Below, in pieces: positions 7,198 through 14,855 of a stretch of DNA of 25,665 nt. The DNA lies in contig CABSJA010000024.1 in the NCBI GenBank assembly GCA_902477915.1, positions 1-25,665 of the forward strand, in the 5' to 3' direction. A program made the position numbers and the translations under genes. The first letter of the stretch is position 1; every line of letters begins with the position of its first letter. The DNA is from an uncultured Veillonella sp. Lineage in GTDB: Bacteria > Bacillota > Negativicutes > Veillonellales > Veillonellaceae. The notes under the pieces are model-generated. The model did not search any database and was not told the DNA's origin. It saw only the letters and a list, made by a program, of their open reading frames with translations.

Positions 7198-8787
7198 TTA
7201 GTACATTTTCTTTAATGTAATGCCACTATAGTAGTGACGCAAAATAGTTTGGTAATAATTTGTATCCCCTGGTGTCGCACGCTTAGCCATTTCTGCAGCG
7301 CCCCATTGAGACATACCAAGACCATGTCCCCAACCGTGGCCTTTAATATAGACAGTATCATTGCTACCAGTAAAATTATGATATGCCTTACCTGTATCTT
7401 TAGCTGGGTTATGATTTACATAAAAATCAAATAGTGTTGATTTCAAGCCTAAAATACTGCGTAAAGAATCCCCATCAATGGTCGTTTTTCCAGAGGTACC
7501 TATGAAAGTAGCACTCTTAATTCGACCAGATACGCCGCGGTCAGATGTTTGTTGACCTGGCTTGCCAAGAGGTGTCAATTGAATACTCTTCAATTTGCCA
7601 ACCCCTTTACTAGCTGCGTTAAGCTTACTTTCAAGGGCCTGACGAGAAGTAGTAACCGTCCAGTTCGATGTAGATGTGCCAGTACTAAAATCCTTTACAC
7701 CTTTCAAATACGGTACATCACTACCCCAAACATTGACACTATCCTCAGTATAACCGCCACCATCAGAATGGAATAAAGCATTGATAGGGCGTTGGTTATA
7801 TAACATAACCATCCCCTTTGTTTTATTAACTGCATTTGTAGTAGCTTGCGTTTCACCACTAACCCCATTATAAACTTGGTGATCTGTGGACGTACTCACA
7901 TCATACAGCTTACCTTTATTCTCTTCCATAGTATGAAGAGCATAAGTTCGAGCAGCTACAGCTTGTGCTTCTAGTGCAGCTGCTGGCCAAGATGGAACGA
8001 CTTCTTGCGGAACTACGCCATAAAGATAGTCTTCAAGAGGCACAGAATTAATGACCATCATCTTTCCATTATTAGCACGTAATGTAAGTCCTCCACGATA
8101 GCCTTTGCCTTCAAACAAGAATGGTGCATCACTATTGGCTGGTTTTAATGTAACTACTGTATCAATGACCTTGCCATTGACAGCAATTTTACCACTTCGA
8201 ATACCAACAGAGGTACCACGGTTTGCACTGATTGTACTTACTTGACCATTAGCACTATTTAACACAACCAGATTAGCAGTAGATGTAACTGTAGCATCGG
8301 AACTACGACTACCCAATAACACGCGCACATTTGGTACATTTTCTACACGCTCCGTAGCAGGTGTAACAACAGAACCTACTTTATTACGCGTAATAGCAGC
8401 CGTATTAGCTTTAATACTATTGGCTTCAGAAGTTTTTACAGCCTTAGATGCAGCTGGCTTTACCGTTGTAGCCTTAGCACTAGTAACTGTAGATTTTGCA
8501 ACAGGCTTTTGAGCCGTTGTTGCAGCCTTAGTTGCATTTGACTTTGCAGTCACTTTTGCCACAGGCTTTGGAGCCGGTTTAGTTACAAGTGGTCGAAAAG
8601 TTGACCGCTTCGTCGTATTTACTTTCGATACATTTGTTGTAGATACTGTTGATTTCGGCGTTGGCTTTTTAGTCACTACTGCACTTTTATGTTGCAATGT
8701 AGCCCCTTGTGCAACAGATGCACCGCCAATATTTACACCTAAAAACAAAGTTGCCATTATCATCAATTGTAATCGTTTCGTTTTCAT
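7198..8787 (-). CDS. Exported SpoIID/LytB-domain protein
   Basis: This 529-residue protein begins with a signal peptide (basic MKTKR, hydrophobic core to about residue 25, Ala-rich cleavage region ASVAQGA). A low-complexity stretch of roughly 120 residues rich in Thr, Ala, Lys, Val and Ser follows, with repeated KPVAK units. The C-terminal half is a SpoIID/LytB domain. It shows PLEDYLYGVVPQEVVPSWPAAALEAQAVAARTYA and, near residue 484, HGWGHGLGMSQWGA. SpoIID proteins are lytic transglycosylases acting on denuded glycan strands during engulfment, and relatives outside sporulation act in wall remodelling. Without other spore genes nearby, a vegetative peptidoglycan role is the fair inference. 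Its ribosome-binding site lies inside the end of ruvB. Confidence 0.88.
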   Translation of the reverse strand: MKTKRLQLMIMATLFLGVNIGGASVAQGATLQHKSAVVTKKPTPKSTVSTTNVSKVNTTKRSTFRPLVTKPAPKPVAKVTAKSNATKAATTAQKPVAKSTVTSAKATTVKPAASKAVKTSEANSIKANTAAITRNKVGSVVTPATERVENVPNVRVLLGSRSSDATVTSTANLVVLNSANGQVSTISANRGTSVGIRSGKIAVNGKVIDTVVTLKPANSDAPFLFEGKGYRGGLTLRANNGKMMVINSVPLEDYLYGVVPQEVVPSWPAAALEAQAVAARTYALHTMEENKGKLYDVSTSTDHQVYNGVSGETQATTNAVNKTKGMVMLYNQRPINALFHSDGGGYTEDSVNVWGSDVPYLKGVKDFSTGTSTSNWTVTTSRQALESKLNAASKGVGKLKSIQLTPLGKPGQQTSDRGVSGRIKSATFIGTSGKTTIDGDSLRSILGLKSTLFDFYVNHNPAKDTGKAYHNFTGSNDTVYIKGHGWGHGLGMSQWGAAEMAKRATPGDTNYYQTILRHYYSGITLKKMY

Positions 8788-8789
8788 TG

Positions 8790-9794
8790 TTATTTCCCTG
8801 TCTGTGAAATACCTAAATGCTCATAGGCAAGTTTAGTGGCCACCCTCCCACGCGGTGTACGTCCTAAAAATCCTAATTGCATCAAATATGGTTCATACAC
8901 ATCTTCGATGGTATCTCTCTCTTCGCTGATAGCGGCTGCAATAGTATCTATTCCTACTGGACCACCATCATACTTTTCAATAATACACTCCAACACACGT
9001 CGATCGATTCGATCGAGCCCTTCTTTGTCAATATATAAACGTTGTAACGCATCATCTGCAATACTTTGAGTGATAACCCCATCACCTATGACTTGTGCAA
9101 AATCACGTACCCGTTTAAGTAGACGATTTGCGATACGCGGCGTTCCCCTTGAACGACGCGCAATTTCACTGGCCCCAGTCGGCTCAATACCGATATGGAG
9201 TATTTCTGCCGCCCGAGTCACAATAAACTCTAATTCCGGTTGTTTATAATATTCCAACCGGTTAATAATCCCAAAGCGGTCCCTCAATGGTGCCGCCAAA
9301 GCCCCTGCCCGTGTTGTGGCACCTACCAAAGTAAACTTTGGCAAATCAATGCGCACCGTTCGAGCACTTGGGCCTTTACCGATGATAATATCAATTGCAT
9401 AGTCCTCCATAGCAGAGTACAATACTTCCTCTACACTGCGAGACAAGCGATGAATTTCATCGATAAATAATACATCGTGATCATCTAAATTCGTTAAGAT
9501 GGCGGCCAAGTCGCCAGACTTTTCAATGGCAGGACCTGAGGTTATGCGAAAGTTAACACCCAATTCATTCGCAATAATACCTGCCAATGTAGTCTTACCA
9601 AGACCTGGTGGCCCATAGAGCAATACGTGGTCCAATGCTTCACCACGTTGCTTAGCCGCCTGAATATATACATTTAGATTGCCTTTAGCCTCTTCTTGAC
9701 CAACATATTCATTAAAGAATTTTGGTCGCAGGCTATATTGCCACATATCTTCTTCGTGCTCGCCATTTCCGACAAGGCGTACTTCTTCGTTCAT
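8790..9794 (-). CDS. ruvB: Holliday junction branch-migration helicase RuvB
   Basis: This 334-residue AAA+ motor forms hexameric rings on either side of a RuvA-bound Holliday junction and drives branch migration. Walker A is GPPGLGKTT (61-69) and Walker B is LFIDEIHRL (109-117). Sensor 1 (VGATTRAG) and the arginine finger region (LRDRFG) follow, and the C-terminal winged helix carries GGPVGIDTIAAA and LGFLGRTPRGRVAT. Length is standard. It starts two bases after the ruvA stop; the ribosome-binding site AAAGGA overlaps the end of ruvA. Confidence 0.98.
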   Translation of the reverse strand: MNEEVRLVGNGEHEEDMWQYSLRPKFFNEYVGQEEAKGNLNVYIQAAKQRGEALDHVLLYGPPGLGKTTLAGIIANELGVNFRITSGPAIEKSGDLAAILTNLDDHDVLFIDEIHRLSRSVEEVLYSAMEDYAIDIIIGKGPSARTVRIDLPKFTLVGATTRAGALAAPLRDRFGIINRLEYYKQPELEFIVTRAAEILHIGIEPTGASEIARRSRGTPRIANRLLKRVRDFAQVIGDGVITQSIADDALQRLYIDKEGLDRIDRRVLECIIEKYDGGPVGIDTIAAAISEERDTIEDVYEPYLMQLGFLGRTPRGRVATKLAYEHLGISQTGK

Positions 9795-9796
9795 CC

Positions 9797-10405
9797 TTAT
9801 CGTCCTTTCCCAAGCTCAATCAAGCTGACCTTAATCAACTCAGATACATCGCGTTTACCATCATCTAAAGACTCTACAATGTCAGCCACATCTCGCTCTG
9901 AATAGCCTAGCGACACAAGAGCCTCAATAGCCTCTCCGGCAGCACCACTAGCAGCAACGCCAATCGGCTGTATAGCTGCTGGTGATTCTGCAGATATATG
10001 CGTCATCTTCGCTAACTTATCCTTTAATTCAAGAACAAGTCGCTCTGCAGACTTCTTACCAATGCCCGGCAATTTCGTTAATTGCTGCACTTGACCATTG
10101 ATAACAGCTAATTTGAAAGCCTCTGGTGTCATGCCAGACAAAATGCCAAGCCCCACCTTAGGCCCTATACCAGAAACAGAAATGAGTAAAATAAACAACT
10201 CATACTCCTCTTCCGTCCAAAAGCCATAGAGTTGCATCGCATCTTCACGTACGTTGAGATACGTGAATAGCGTTGCCTCATGACCTTCAATCAATTGTTG
10301 TCGCGTAGTGGTCGGCACATATACACGATACCCTACGCCATGTACATCTACGTAACAAGACTCTTTAAAGAGATGTGTTACGATGCCCCGTACATACCCT
10401 ATCAT
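9797..10405 (-). CDS. ruvA: Holliday junction DNA-binding subunit RuvA
   Basis: This 202-residue protein has an N-terminal OB-fold domain (MIGYVRGIV..., about 1-62). Central helix-hairpin-helix motifs follow, with SGIGPKVGLGILSG (about 78-91) and PGIGKKSAERLVLELKDK (113-130). A linker leads to a C-terminal domain III (about 155-202) that binds RuvB. It recognises four-way junctions and loads RuvB. Its ATG overlaps the ruvC stop as TAATG, giving ruvCAB translational coupling. The protein is complete and of ordinary length. Confidence 0.97.
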   Translation of the reverse strand: MIGYVRGIVTHLFKESCYVDVHGVGYRVYVPTTTRQQLIEGHEATLFTYLNVREDAMQLYGFWTEEEYELFILLISVSGIGPKVGLGILSGMTPEAFKLAVINGQVQQLTKLPGIGKKSAERLVLELKDKLAKMTHISAESPAAIQPIGVAASGAAGEAIEALVSLGYSERDVADIVESLDDGKRDVSELIKVSLIELGKGR

Positions 10406-10899
10406 TATACCAACCTCTTCAATCTATCATTGTGAGAACTATGAGCCGTACAAATAGCGACAGCCAATGCATCTGCCGTATCATCAGGCTTAATTTTCTC
10501 ACGAATCCCCAAAATATTCATTGTCATATAAATGACCTGATTCTTATCAGCCTTGCCGTAACCTGTAACGGCTTGCTTGATTTGTAGCGGTGTATATTCA
10601 TAAATAGGAATACGCTGTTGTTCAGCCGCTAATAAGATAACACCACGTGCTTGACCGACCTTGATGGCCGTCGTTACATTGCGGTTGAAGAATAATTCTT
10701 CTACCCCGAACTTATCAGGCTTGAATTCCTCTAGAATATCACTTAGGTCATTAAATAAAATTTCCAACCGCTGTGAATCTGTTAATTCCTTAGGAGTTGT
10801 AATAGCCCCATAGGCTACAGGTGTTAATTTGCTCCCCTTCACGTCAATAATGCCATAACCGCATATAGCCGTGCCTGGGTCAATACCTATAATTCGCAC
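10405..10899 (-). CDS. ruvC: Holliday junction resolvase RuvC
   Basis: This 164-residue RNase H-fold endonuclease cuts Holliday junctions symmetrically as a dimer. The acidic active site is visible as Asp7 in GIDPGTAICGYG, Glu67/Glu68 in FGVEELFF, and the Asp pair in KPDDTADALAVAICTAH near residues 139-144. The start is GTG at 10899, supported by an AAGGGGG ribosome-binding site just upstream and by the family N-terminus MRIIGIDPG. It is the first gene of the ruvCAB run and has an extended -10 promoter at 10963-10971. Confidence 0.97.
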   Translation of the reverse strand: MRIIGIDPGTAICGYGIIDVKGSKLTPVAYGAITTPKELTDSQRLEILFNDLSDILEEFKPDKFGVEELFFNRNVTTAIKVGQARGVILLAAEQQRIPIYEYTPLQIKQAVTGYGKADKNQVIYMTMNILGIREKIKPDDTADALAVAICTAHSSHNDRLKRLV

Positions 10900-10962
10900 C
10901 TTAACCCCCTTAGTTTAAAAATGAGATAAGCTGTCGCCTACCTCCATTACATAATCTATTTT

Positions 10963-10971
10963 ATTATAGCA
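10963..10971 (-). promoter_or_regulatory. Extended -10 promoter of the ruvC operon
   Basis: The minus strand reads TGCTATAAT, an extended -10 element. The -35 at the right distance is poor (TGAACT, about 10986-10991), as expected for extended -10 promoters. The leader would be about 55-60 bases. No clear LexA-type operator is visible. Confidence 0.5.
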
Positions 10972-11066
10972 CAATACCACATCGAAGTTCATGAATTTCC
11001 ATAGAAAATTTATAAGAAACTCATTAATTTTCATATTACCAATGGTTCTCTAAAAAATACATAAAA

Positions 11067-11091
11067 AAGGAGCACCTTTAAAGTGCTCCTT
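11067..11091 (-). terminator. Terminator after yebC
   Basis: AAGGAGCAC at 11067-11075 pairs exactly with GTGCTCCTT at 11083-11091 around a 7-base loop. On the minus strand it is followed by a run of six T residues including the stem end. It lies eight bases past the yebC stop and separates the upstream operon from ruvC. Confidence 0.85.
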
Positions 11092-11098
11092 ATCATAA

Positions 11099-11836
11099 TT
11101 ATTCTTCTTCGTCGTCTGGCAAAATACCATTGTGATATACGTTTTGCACATCATCAAGATCATCCAATACGTCGAGCATTTTTTGCATTTTTACAGCATC
11201 ATCACCAGTCAACTCAATAGTTGTATCTGGAATCATGGTAATTTTAGCTACTTCTGTTTCAATGCCCGCATCAGCAAGAGCTGCTTCTACAGCATCATAG
11301 TCTTCAGGAGTAGTATAAATTTCAAATACATCATCTTCAGACTTAAGATCTTCTGCACCTGCTTCAAGAGCAAGCATAGTCAATTCATCTTCGTCATGAC
11401 CTTCTTTATCGATAACGAAAACGCCTTTAGATTTGAACATCCAGCCTACGCAACCGCTTTCACCAAGATTACCACCTTGTTTGGAGAAAGCATGACGCAC
11501 ATCAGCAGCCGCACGGTTACGATTATCCGTCATAACTTCTACAGTAACGGCAACACCGGCAGGACCATAACCTTCATATACAATTTCTTCGTATGCGTTC
11601 ATATCCGTAGCGCCAACGCCCTTATCGATAGCACGTTGAATATTATCTTTAGGAATATTGTTTTCACGAGCTTTTTGTAAAGCCAATTTCAAACGCATAT
11701 TACCTGTTGGATCGGCACCACCCATACGTGCTGCTACAGTAATTTCACGACCGATTTTCGTAGCCAATTTAGCCTTCAATGCATCGGTTTTACCTTTTTT
11801 ATGTTTAATATTTGCCCATTTTGAATGTCCTGACAT
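11099..11836 (-). CDS. yebC: YebC/PmpR/TACO1-family protein
   Basis: This 245-residue protein opens with the family signature MSGHSKWANIKHKKGKTDA. It continues with GREITVAARMGGADPTGNMRLKLAL and the nucleic-acid-binding block NIPKDNIQRAIDKG. The acidic C-terminus (LPDDEEE) is usual. Family members have been described as transcription regulators and, for the YebC2/TACO1 branch, as translation factors easing ribosome stalling; the sequence alone does not decide. In many genomes yebC lies immediately upstream of ruvC, as here, though a terminator and a separate promoter intervene. GGAGG overlaps the stop of the preceding gene. Confidence 0.95.
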   Translation of the reverse strand: MSGHSKWANIKHKKGKTDALKAKLATKIGREITVAARMGGADPTGNMRLKLALQKARENNIPKDNIQRAIDKGVGATDMNAYEEIVYEGYGPAGVAVTVEVMTDNRNRAAADVRHAFSKQGGNLGESGCVGWMFKSKGVFVIDKEGHDEDELTMLALEAGAEDLKSEDDVFEIYTTPEDYDAVEAALADAGIETEVAKITMIPDTTIELTGDDAVKMQKMLDVLDDLDDVQNVYHNGILPDDEEE

Positions 11837-11845
11837 AGACGCCTC

Positions 11846-12418
11846 CTATTTATTCCACCATGCTTCGCCCCGTAATCGATCCAAGATGATTGAAACGGCA
11901 CTACGCACAGATAAATGATTGTATTCACCATGGCCATATATAGGTTCTAAAATATAGTCAAAGCTTTCCATCGTTTCTTTTGTCATACCATAACCGGTAC
12001 CAAATAATACTAACACAGGGCGCCCCTCATTTTCAAGATGTTCACGCATCCGTGCATAGGAAATTGTATTATCATAGGTACGCGCATCTGTTGTCGCCAC
12101 AATAGGTTTCATACCTTCTAGGTCTTCAATCATTCGCACTGCTACTGCAATAGAGTTAACCAACTCCACGCCGGTGAAAGCATCCTTGCGATCTGGATTG
12201 TAAGTAGAACCAAATCCAGATTTCCAATGTTCCATGATGGTACTCACCAGCTCACGCTGGGCAGGTATATTGTGAATCACAAAATATTTAGATACATCAT
12301 AGGTAATAGATGCTCGTGCAATATCGTGAATATCATAATTTGTAATGGCCGTCGTAATGACCTCTTTATGCTTGTTCATAATTGGATAATGAACAAGTCC
12401 AATATATAAATTAGCCAA
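11846..12418 (-). CDS. SPOUT-type RNA methyltransferase (Methyltrn_RNA_4 family)
   Basis: This 190-residue protein has the family's N-terminal pattern YIGLVHYPIMNKHKEVITTAITNYDIHDIARASITY. A C-terminal region with VLFGTGYGMTKE (near 149-160) and EYNHLSVRSAVSIILDRL resembles the AdoMet-binding trefoil knot of SPOUT methyltransferases. I place it in the Methyltrn_RNA_4 (PF09936, Thermotoga TM1570-like) family from memory; the exact RNA target is unknown. The start is TTG at 12418, kept because the conserved motif lies at residues 6-12 and GGAG precedes it, so the next Met (residue 14) would cut into the domain. Homologues commonly sit beside trmD; here five genes intervene. Confidence 0.8.
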   Translation of the reverse strand: MANLYIGLVHYPIMNKHKEVITTAITNYDIHDIARASITYDVSKYFVIHNIPAQRELVSTIMEHWKSGFGSTYNPDRKDAFTGVELVNSIAVAVRMIEDLEGMKPIVATTDARTYDNTISYARMREHLENEGRPVLVLFGTGYGMTKETMESFDYILEPIYGHGEYNHLSVRSAVSIILDRLRGEAWWNK

Positions 12419-12525
12419 AGCCTTATATCTCCAACAATAATAACGATATCAATCTGATACAGCAAATGTTAAATAAAACTATCCAAATTGAGATACTAAA
12501 ACAAAATATAAAATCAAAATACTAA

Positions 12526-13827
12526 TTAATCTACTAAAAGCGGTACAAAATAGGCTTCAGTACCGGCAATCTCTTCAGGAGAAAAACGACAACCGACTGC
12601 AGAAGCTTGATCGCCAAGCATAAAACATGATAATGTCAAACAGCCTTCTTTCGTACCACTATCTACGGTATGAATAAAGTGTTTCTGCTTAATGAATTCC
12701 TGATACATAACCTTTTTGCTATCCCGACAAACTATATCATCATAGTTATCTACAAATTTCTCCATATATAGTTCAGCTTGATTTCCACGTTTTTGAACAA
12801 CCTGAATATTTCGCCCTTCACGGCCCCAAATTTCCTTTTGAATATAAAGTCCATCATCAAGGTTCGGGAAATCACTTTCAAAATAGGACGGCGTCAAATA
12901 GCGCTCGATAATATCTCGCTCAGGGGAAGTAAAAAATTGGTTTGTTAAGTATAGAGCATACACTAAGGACATAAACGATTTATTCTGTAAAATAATCGCC
13001 TCTGGTGGATTAAATAGATTAAAGCGATATTCATTATACAAATCTAAAAACATTTCACCTAGTGGTTCACCATCTGCTGTAGTTTCATCAATCAATAGTT
13101 CCATAGGATGTAAACGATACAGGTTGGCTGCATGACCACCGTCAGATAATAGAATACCATCATCATCAATGACCATATCATAAAAGGATAGGAATCGAAC
13201 ATCTGCTTCTGGACAGGCTGATTTCATAGCCTGTAAAAGAAACTGTGTAGTTCCATAGTCCTCTAAATAATCATGAAAGCACCCGAAAACAAAAGGCTCT
13301 GTTTCATTATCCGTCATCATATTATGTTGTTTATTAGTCACACTATATTTTTTACGAGACGTTCCTTCATATACGCGTTTCAAAAAACGTTTAAGTTCAT
13401 TATAAGCATCTATATTAGGATCTACTTTATCGAAATATCGTGCCGCTACACCATTAGCATAATAGCTTTCAATTAGAAAGCAGGGTGTATCCGCATTAAT
13501 CTCGACCATGCGCAATTGTCCTCTATCATCAAGGACAAAGTCAAATCGAGATAACCATGTAGGTAAGCCCAATGGATTCCCACGATGTAAATAGGGAATC
13601 AAATTTTCGGGCATATCCATATTGAGAGCAAACTCATCAGGTGCCTGTTGAAATACCTTAGCGGCTTTACAAAATATTTGAAATAACATGCGCGACGCAT
13701 GTCGAATTTCATCATAAAAACCAGCCGGAAAAGATTGTGTAGAAAGCGCAGGATACCGATCATCATAGCCCTCATAATCTACAAAGGGCAATATATTCGT
13801 ATCAAGTTCATCTATATACGATTTCAT
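12526..13827 (-). CDS. ATP-grasp enzyme, glutathionylspermidine synthase-like (YjfC/YgiC type)
   Basis: This protein of 433 residues matches the C-terminal synthetase half of glutathionylspermidine synthase, without the amidase domain. Visible family blocks are RGNPLGLPTWLSRFDFVLDD, VEINADTPCFLIES (about 108-121) and KEIWGREGRNIQVV (about 331-344), which carry predicted nucleotide and metal ligands. Such ATP-grasp enzymes form amide bonds through an acyl-phosphate; E. coli YjfC and YgiC are homologues of unknown substrate. An upstream ATG at 13842 overlaps the preceding stop but lacks a ribosome-binding site. The ATG at 13827 has GGAGG eight bases before it and is preferred. It is the last gene of a four-gene cassette. 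Confidence 0.85.
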   Translation of the reverse strand: MKSYIDELDTNILPFVDYEGYDDRYPALSTQSFPAGFYDEIRHASRMLFQIFCKAAKVFQQAPDEFALNMDMPENLIPYLHRGNPLGLPTWLSRFDFVLDDRGQLRMVEINADTPCFLIESYYANGVAARYFDKVDPNIDAYNELKRFLKRVYEGTSRKKYSVTNKQHNMMTDNETEPFVFGCFHDYLEDYGTTQFLLQAMKSACPEADVRFLSFYDMVIDDDGILLSDGGHAANLYRLHPMELLIDETTADGEPLGEMFLDLYNEYRFNLFNPPEAIILQNKSFMSLVYALYLTNQFFTSPERDIIERYLTPSYFESDFPNLDDGLYIQKEIWGREGRNIQVVQKRGNQAELYMEKFVDNYDDIVCRDSKKVMYQEFIKQKHFIHTVDSGTKEGCLTLSCFMLGDQASAVGCRFSPEEIAGTEAYFVPLLVD

Positions 13828-13841
13828 AATATCGGCCTCCA

Positions 13842-14402
13842 TTAGGAACTACTAGAACGTACACCTGCACTACCAAAACCAGACTTTTGACCTATAGAAG
13901 AGGCTTTTTGACTTCTACGCTTCTCATAGTCTTTATACGTACGTCGTCCTAAAGAACTATGCGTATTTGAACCTGTTGTTGTATATACATTAGGCTCCTC
14001 ATAGGGTTTTAAAGGGGCTGCCACACGATAGGTCATAGTTCGTCCATCCATACGCGCTGTAGGTGGATTAAATCCATGAAAAATATAGTAGCCTGCTGCA
14101 ATACTAGGTAACAGCCCCGCTAAACCAGCGTCCCATACTAAATTTCCACTAGTGTCGCGGTGAAAGGTAACAGACCGGTTATCATCATATAAAGCTGTTT
14201 CTTTACCATCTCCATGGTTTAATAGAGAATAACGATTACCTTGATTATCCTTTAATCGAACTTCCCCGTCATTTGCTTCAGGATAGATTTTATCACATAC
14301 AACATAAGCAATGTCATTCCAGTATGAATACACACCAACGAGGCCCGCTACAGCGGCAAAAGCACTCGTTATGTATAGAGTTTTCTTACTTGGCTTATAC
14401 AT
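13842..14402 (-). CDS. Membrane-anchored protein with Ser/Gly-rich C-terminal tail (DUF1190/YgiB-like position)
   Basis: I do not recognise this 186-residue protein with certainty. It has an N-terminal membrane anchor (about 8-27) and a short polar domain (about 36-90). A hydrophobic segment (about 92-111, AGLAGLLPSIAAGYYIFHGF) follows. The basic, Ser/Gly-rich tail includes SSLGRRTYKDYEKRRSQK and ends GFGSAGVRSSSS. E. coli YgiB and YjfM (DUF1190), partners of YgiC and YjfC, likewise combine an N-terminal lipoprotein or anchor signal with a Gly/Ser-rich tail containing a GGFG motif. Only the arrangement and tail suggest relatedness. There is no lipobox Cys. An attractive inference is that the tail is the substrate of the neighbouring ATP-grasp ligase. 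GGGAG precedes the ATG. Confidence 0.7.
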   Translation of the reverse strand: MYKPSKKTLYITSAFAAVAGLVGVYSYWNDIAYVVCDKIYPEANDGEVRLKDNQGNRYSLLNHGDGKETALYDDNRSVTFHRDTSGNLVWDAGLAGLLPSIAAGYYIFHGFNPPTARMDGRTMTYRVAAPLKPYEEPNVYTTTGSNTHSSLGRRTYKDYEKRRSQKASSIGQKSGFGSAGVRSSSS

Positions 14403-14413
14403 AGGACACTCCC

Positions 14414-14845
14414 TTAGTGCACAGCACCACTAACAACGAGAGCAAGACCTACAAAGATACCAAATACGAGGATACCCGCTGCAGTATTACCACGCATAAT
14501 CTCTTCAGATAAATTATATTTTCGATGCCATAAATTAATAAACATATAGCCTGTTACAAACAATATAATGCCTAAAATAGCATATACGATACTGGCCACC
14601 ACACCATGCAATAAAGATGTATCAGCAGTAGTCACTACAGGAGACATGATGACAGCGCGCAAAATTTCACCAATACCGATAAATGAACCCGCTGAGAGCC
14701 ATGCTACAGCACAGTTACCACGTTTAATTTCTTCGCTGAATTTGCCGGGTACAAAGAAATCAATAACAGTATTAGCTGTTAACATTAGAAAAATTCCAAA
14801 ACAAGCATAAAAAATCGTCAATAATACATCTGGTATATAAATCAT
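14414..14845 (-). CDS. DUF350 family membrane protein (YjfL-like)
   Basis: This 143-residue protein has four predicted membrane helices (about 5-25, 47-67, 78-106, 119-141). It is built as two repeats, each with a copy of a charged loop: FSEEIKRGNCAVAWLSAGSFIGIG and LSEEIMRGNTAAGILVFGIFVGLA. That EEI.RGN.A motif and repeat structure identify DUF350 (E. coli YjfL). The function is unknown, but the family recurs beside YjfC-type ATP-grasp genes and polyamine-related enzymes. AGGAGG lies six bases before the ATG. It is ten bases from the DUF4178 gene and eleven from the next gene, indicating one transcript. Confidence 0.82.
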   Translation of the reverse strand: MIYIPDVLLTIFYACFGIFLMLTANTVIDFFVPGKFSEEIKRGNCAVAWLSAGSFIGIGEILRAVIMSPVVTTADTSLLHGVVASIVYAILGIILFVTGYMFINLWHRKYNLSEEIMRGNTAAGILVFGIFVGLALVVSGAVH

Positions 14846-14855
14846 AATAAGCCTC

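Noticed and set aside
8460..8690. Repeats in the SpoIID-protein gene that could pass for a tandem-repeat or CRISPR-like array
   Set aside because: The repeated units are irregular codons for KPVAK-type low-complexity protein sequence, in frame and without spacers.
10900..10962. Possible 10-codon leader peptide before ruvC
   Set aside because: A short ATG frame exists but has no ribosome-binding site, no regulatory codon run and no attenuator hairpin.
11132..11680. 182-codon plus-strand frame opposite yebC
   Set aside because: It is the reverse-strand shadow of an intact, highly conserved gene, rich in Phe/Ile/Ser as expected for such shadows.
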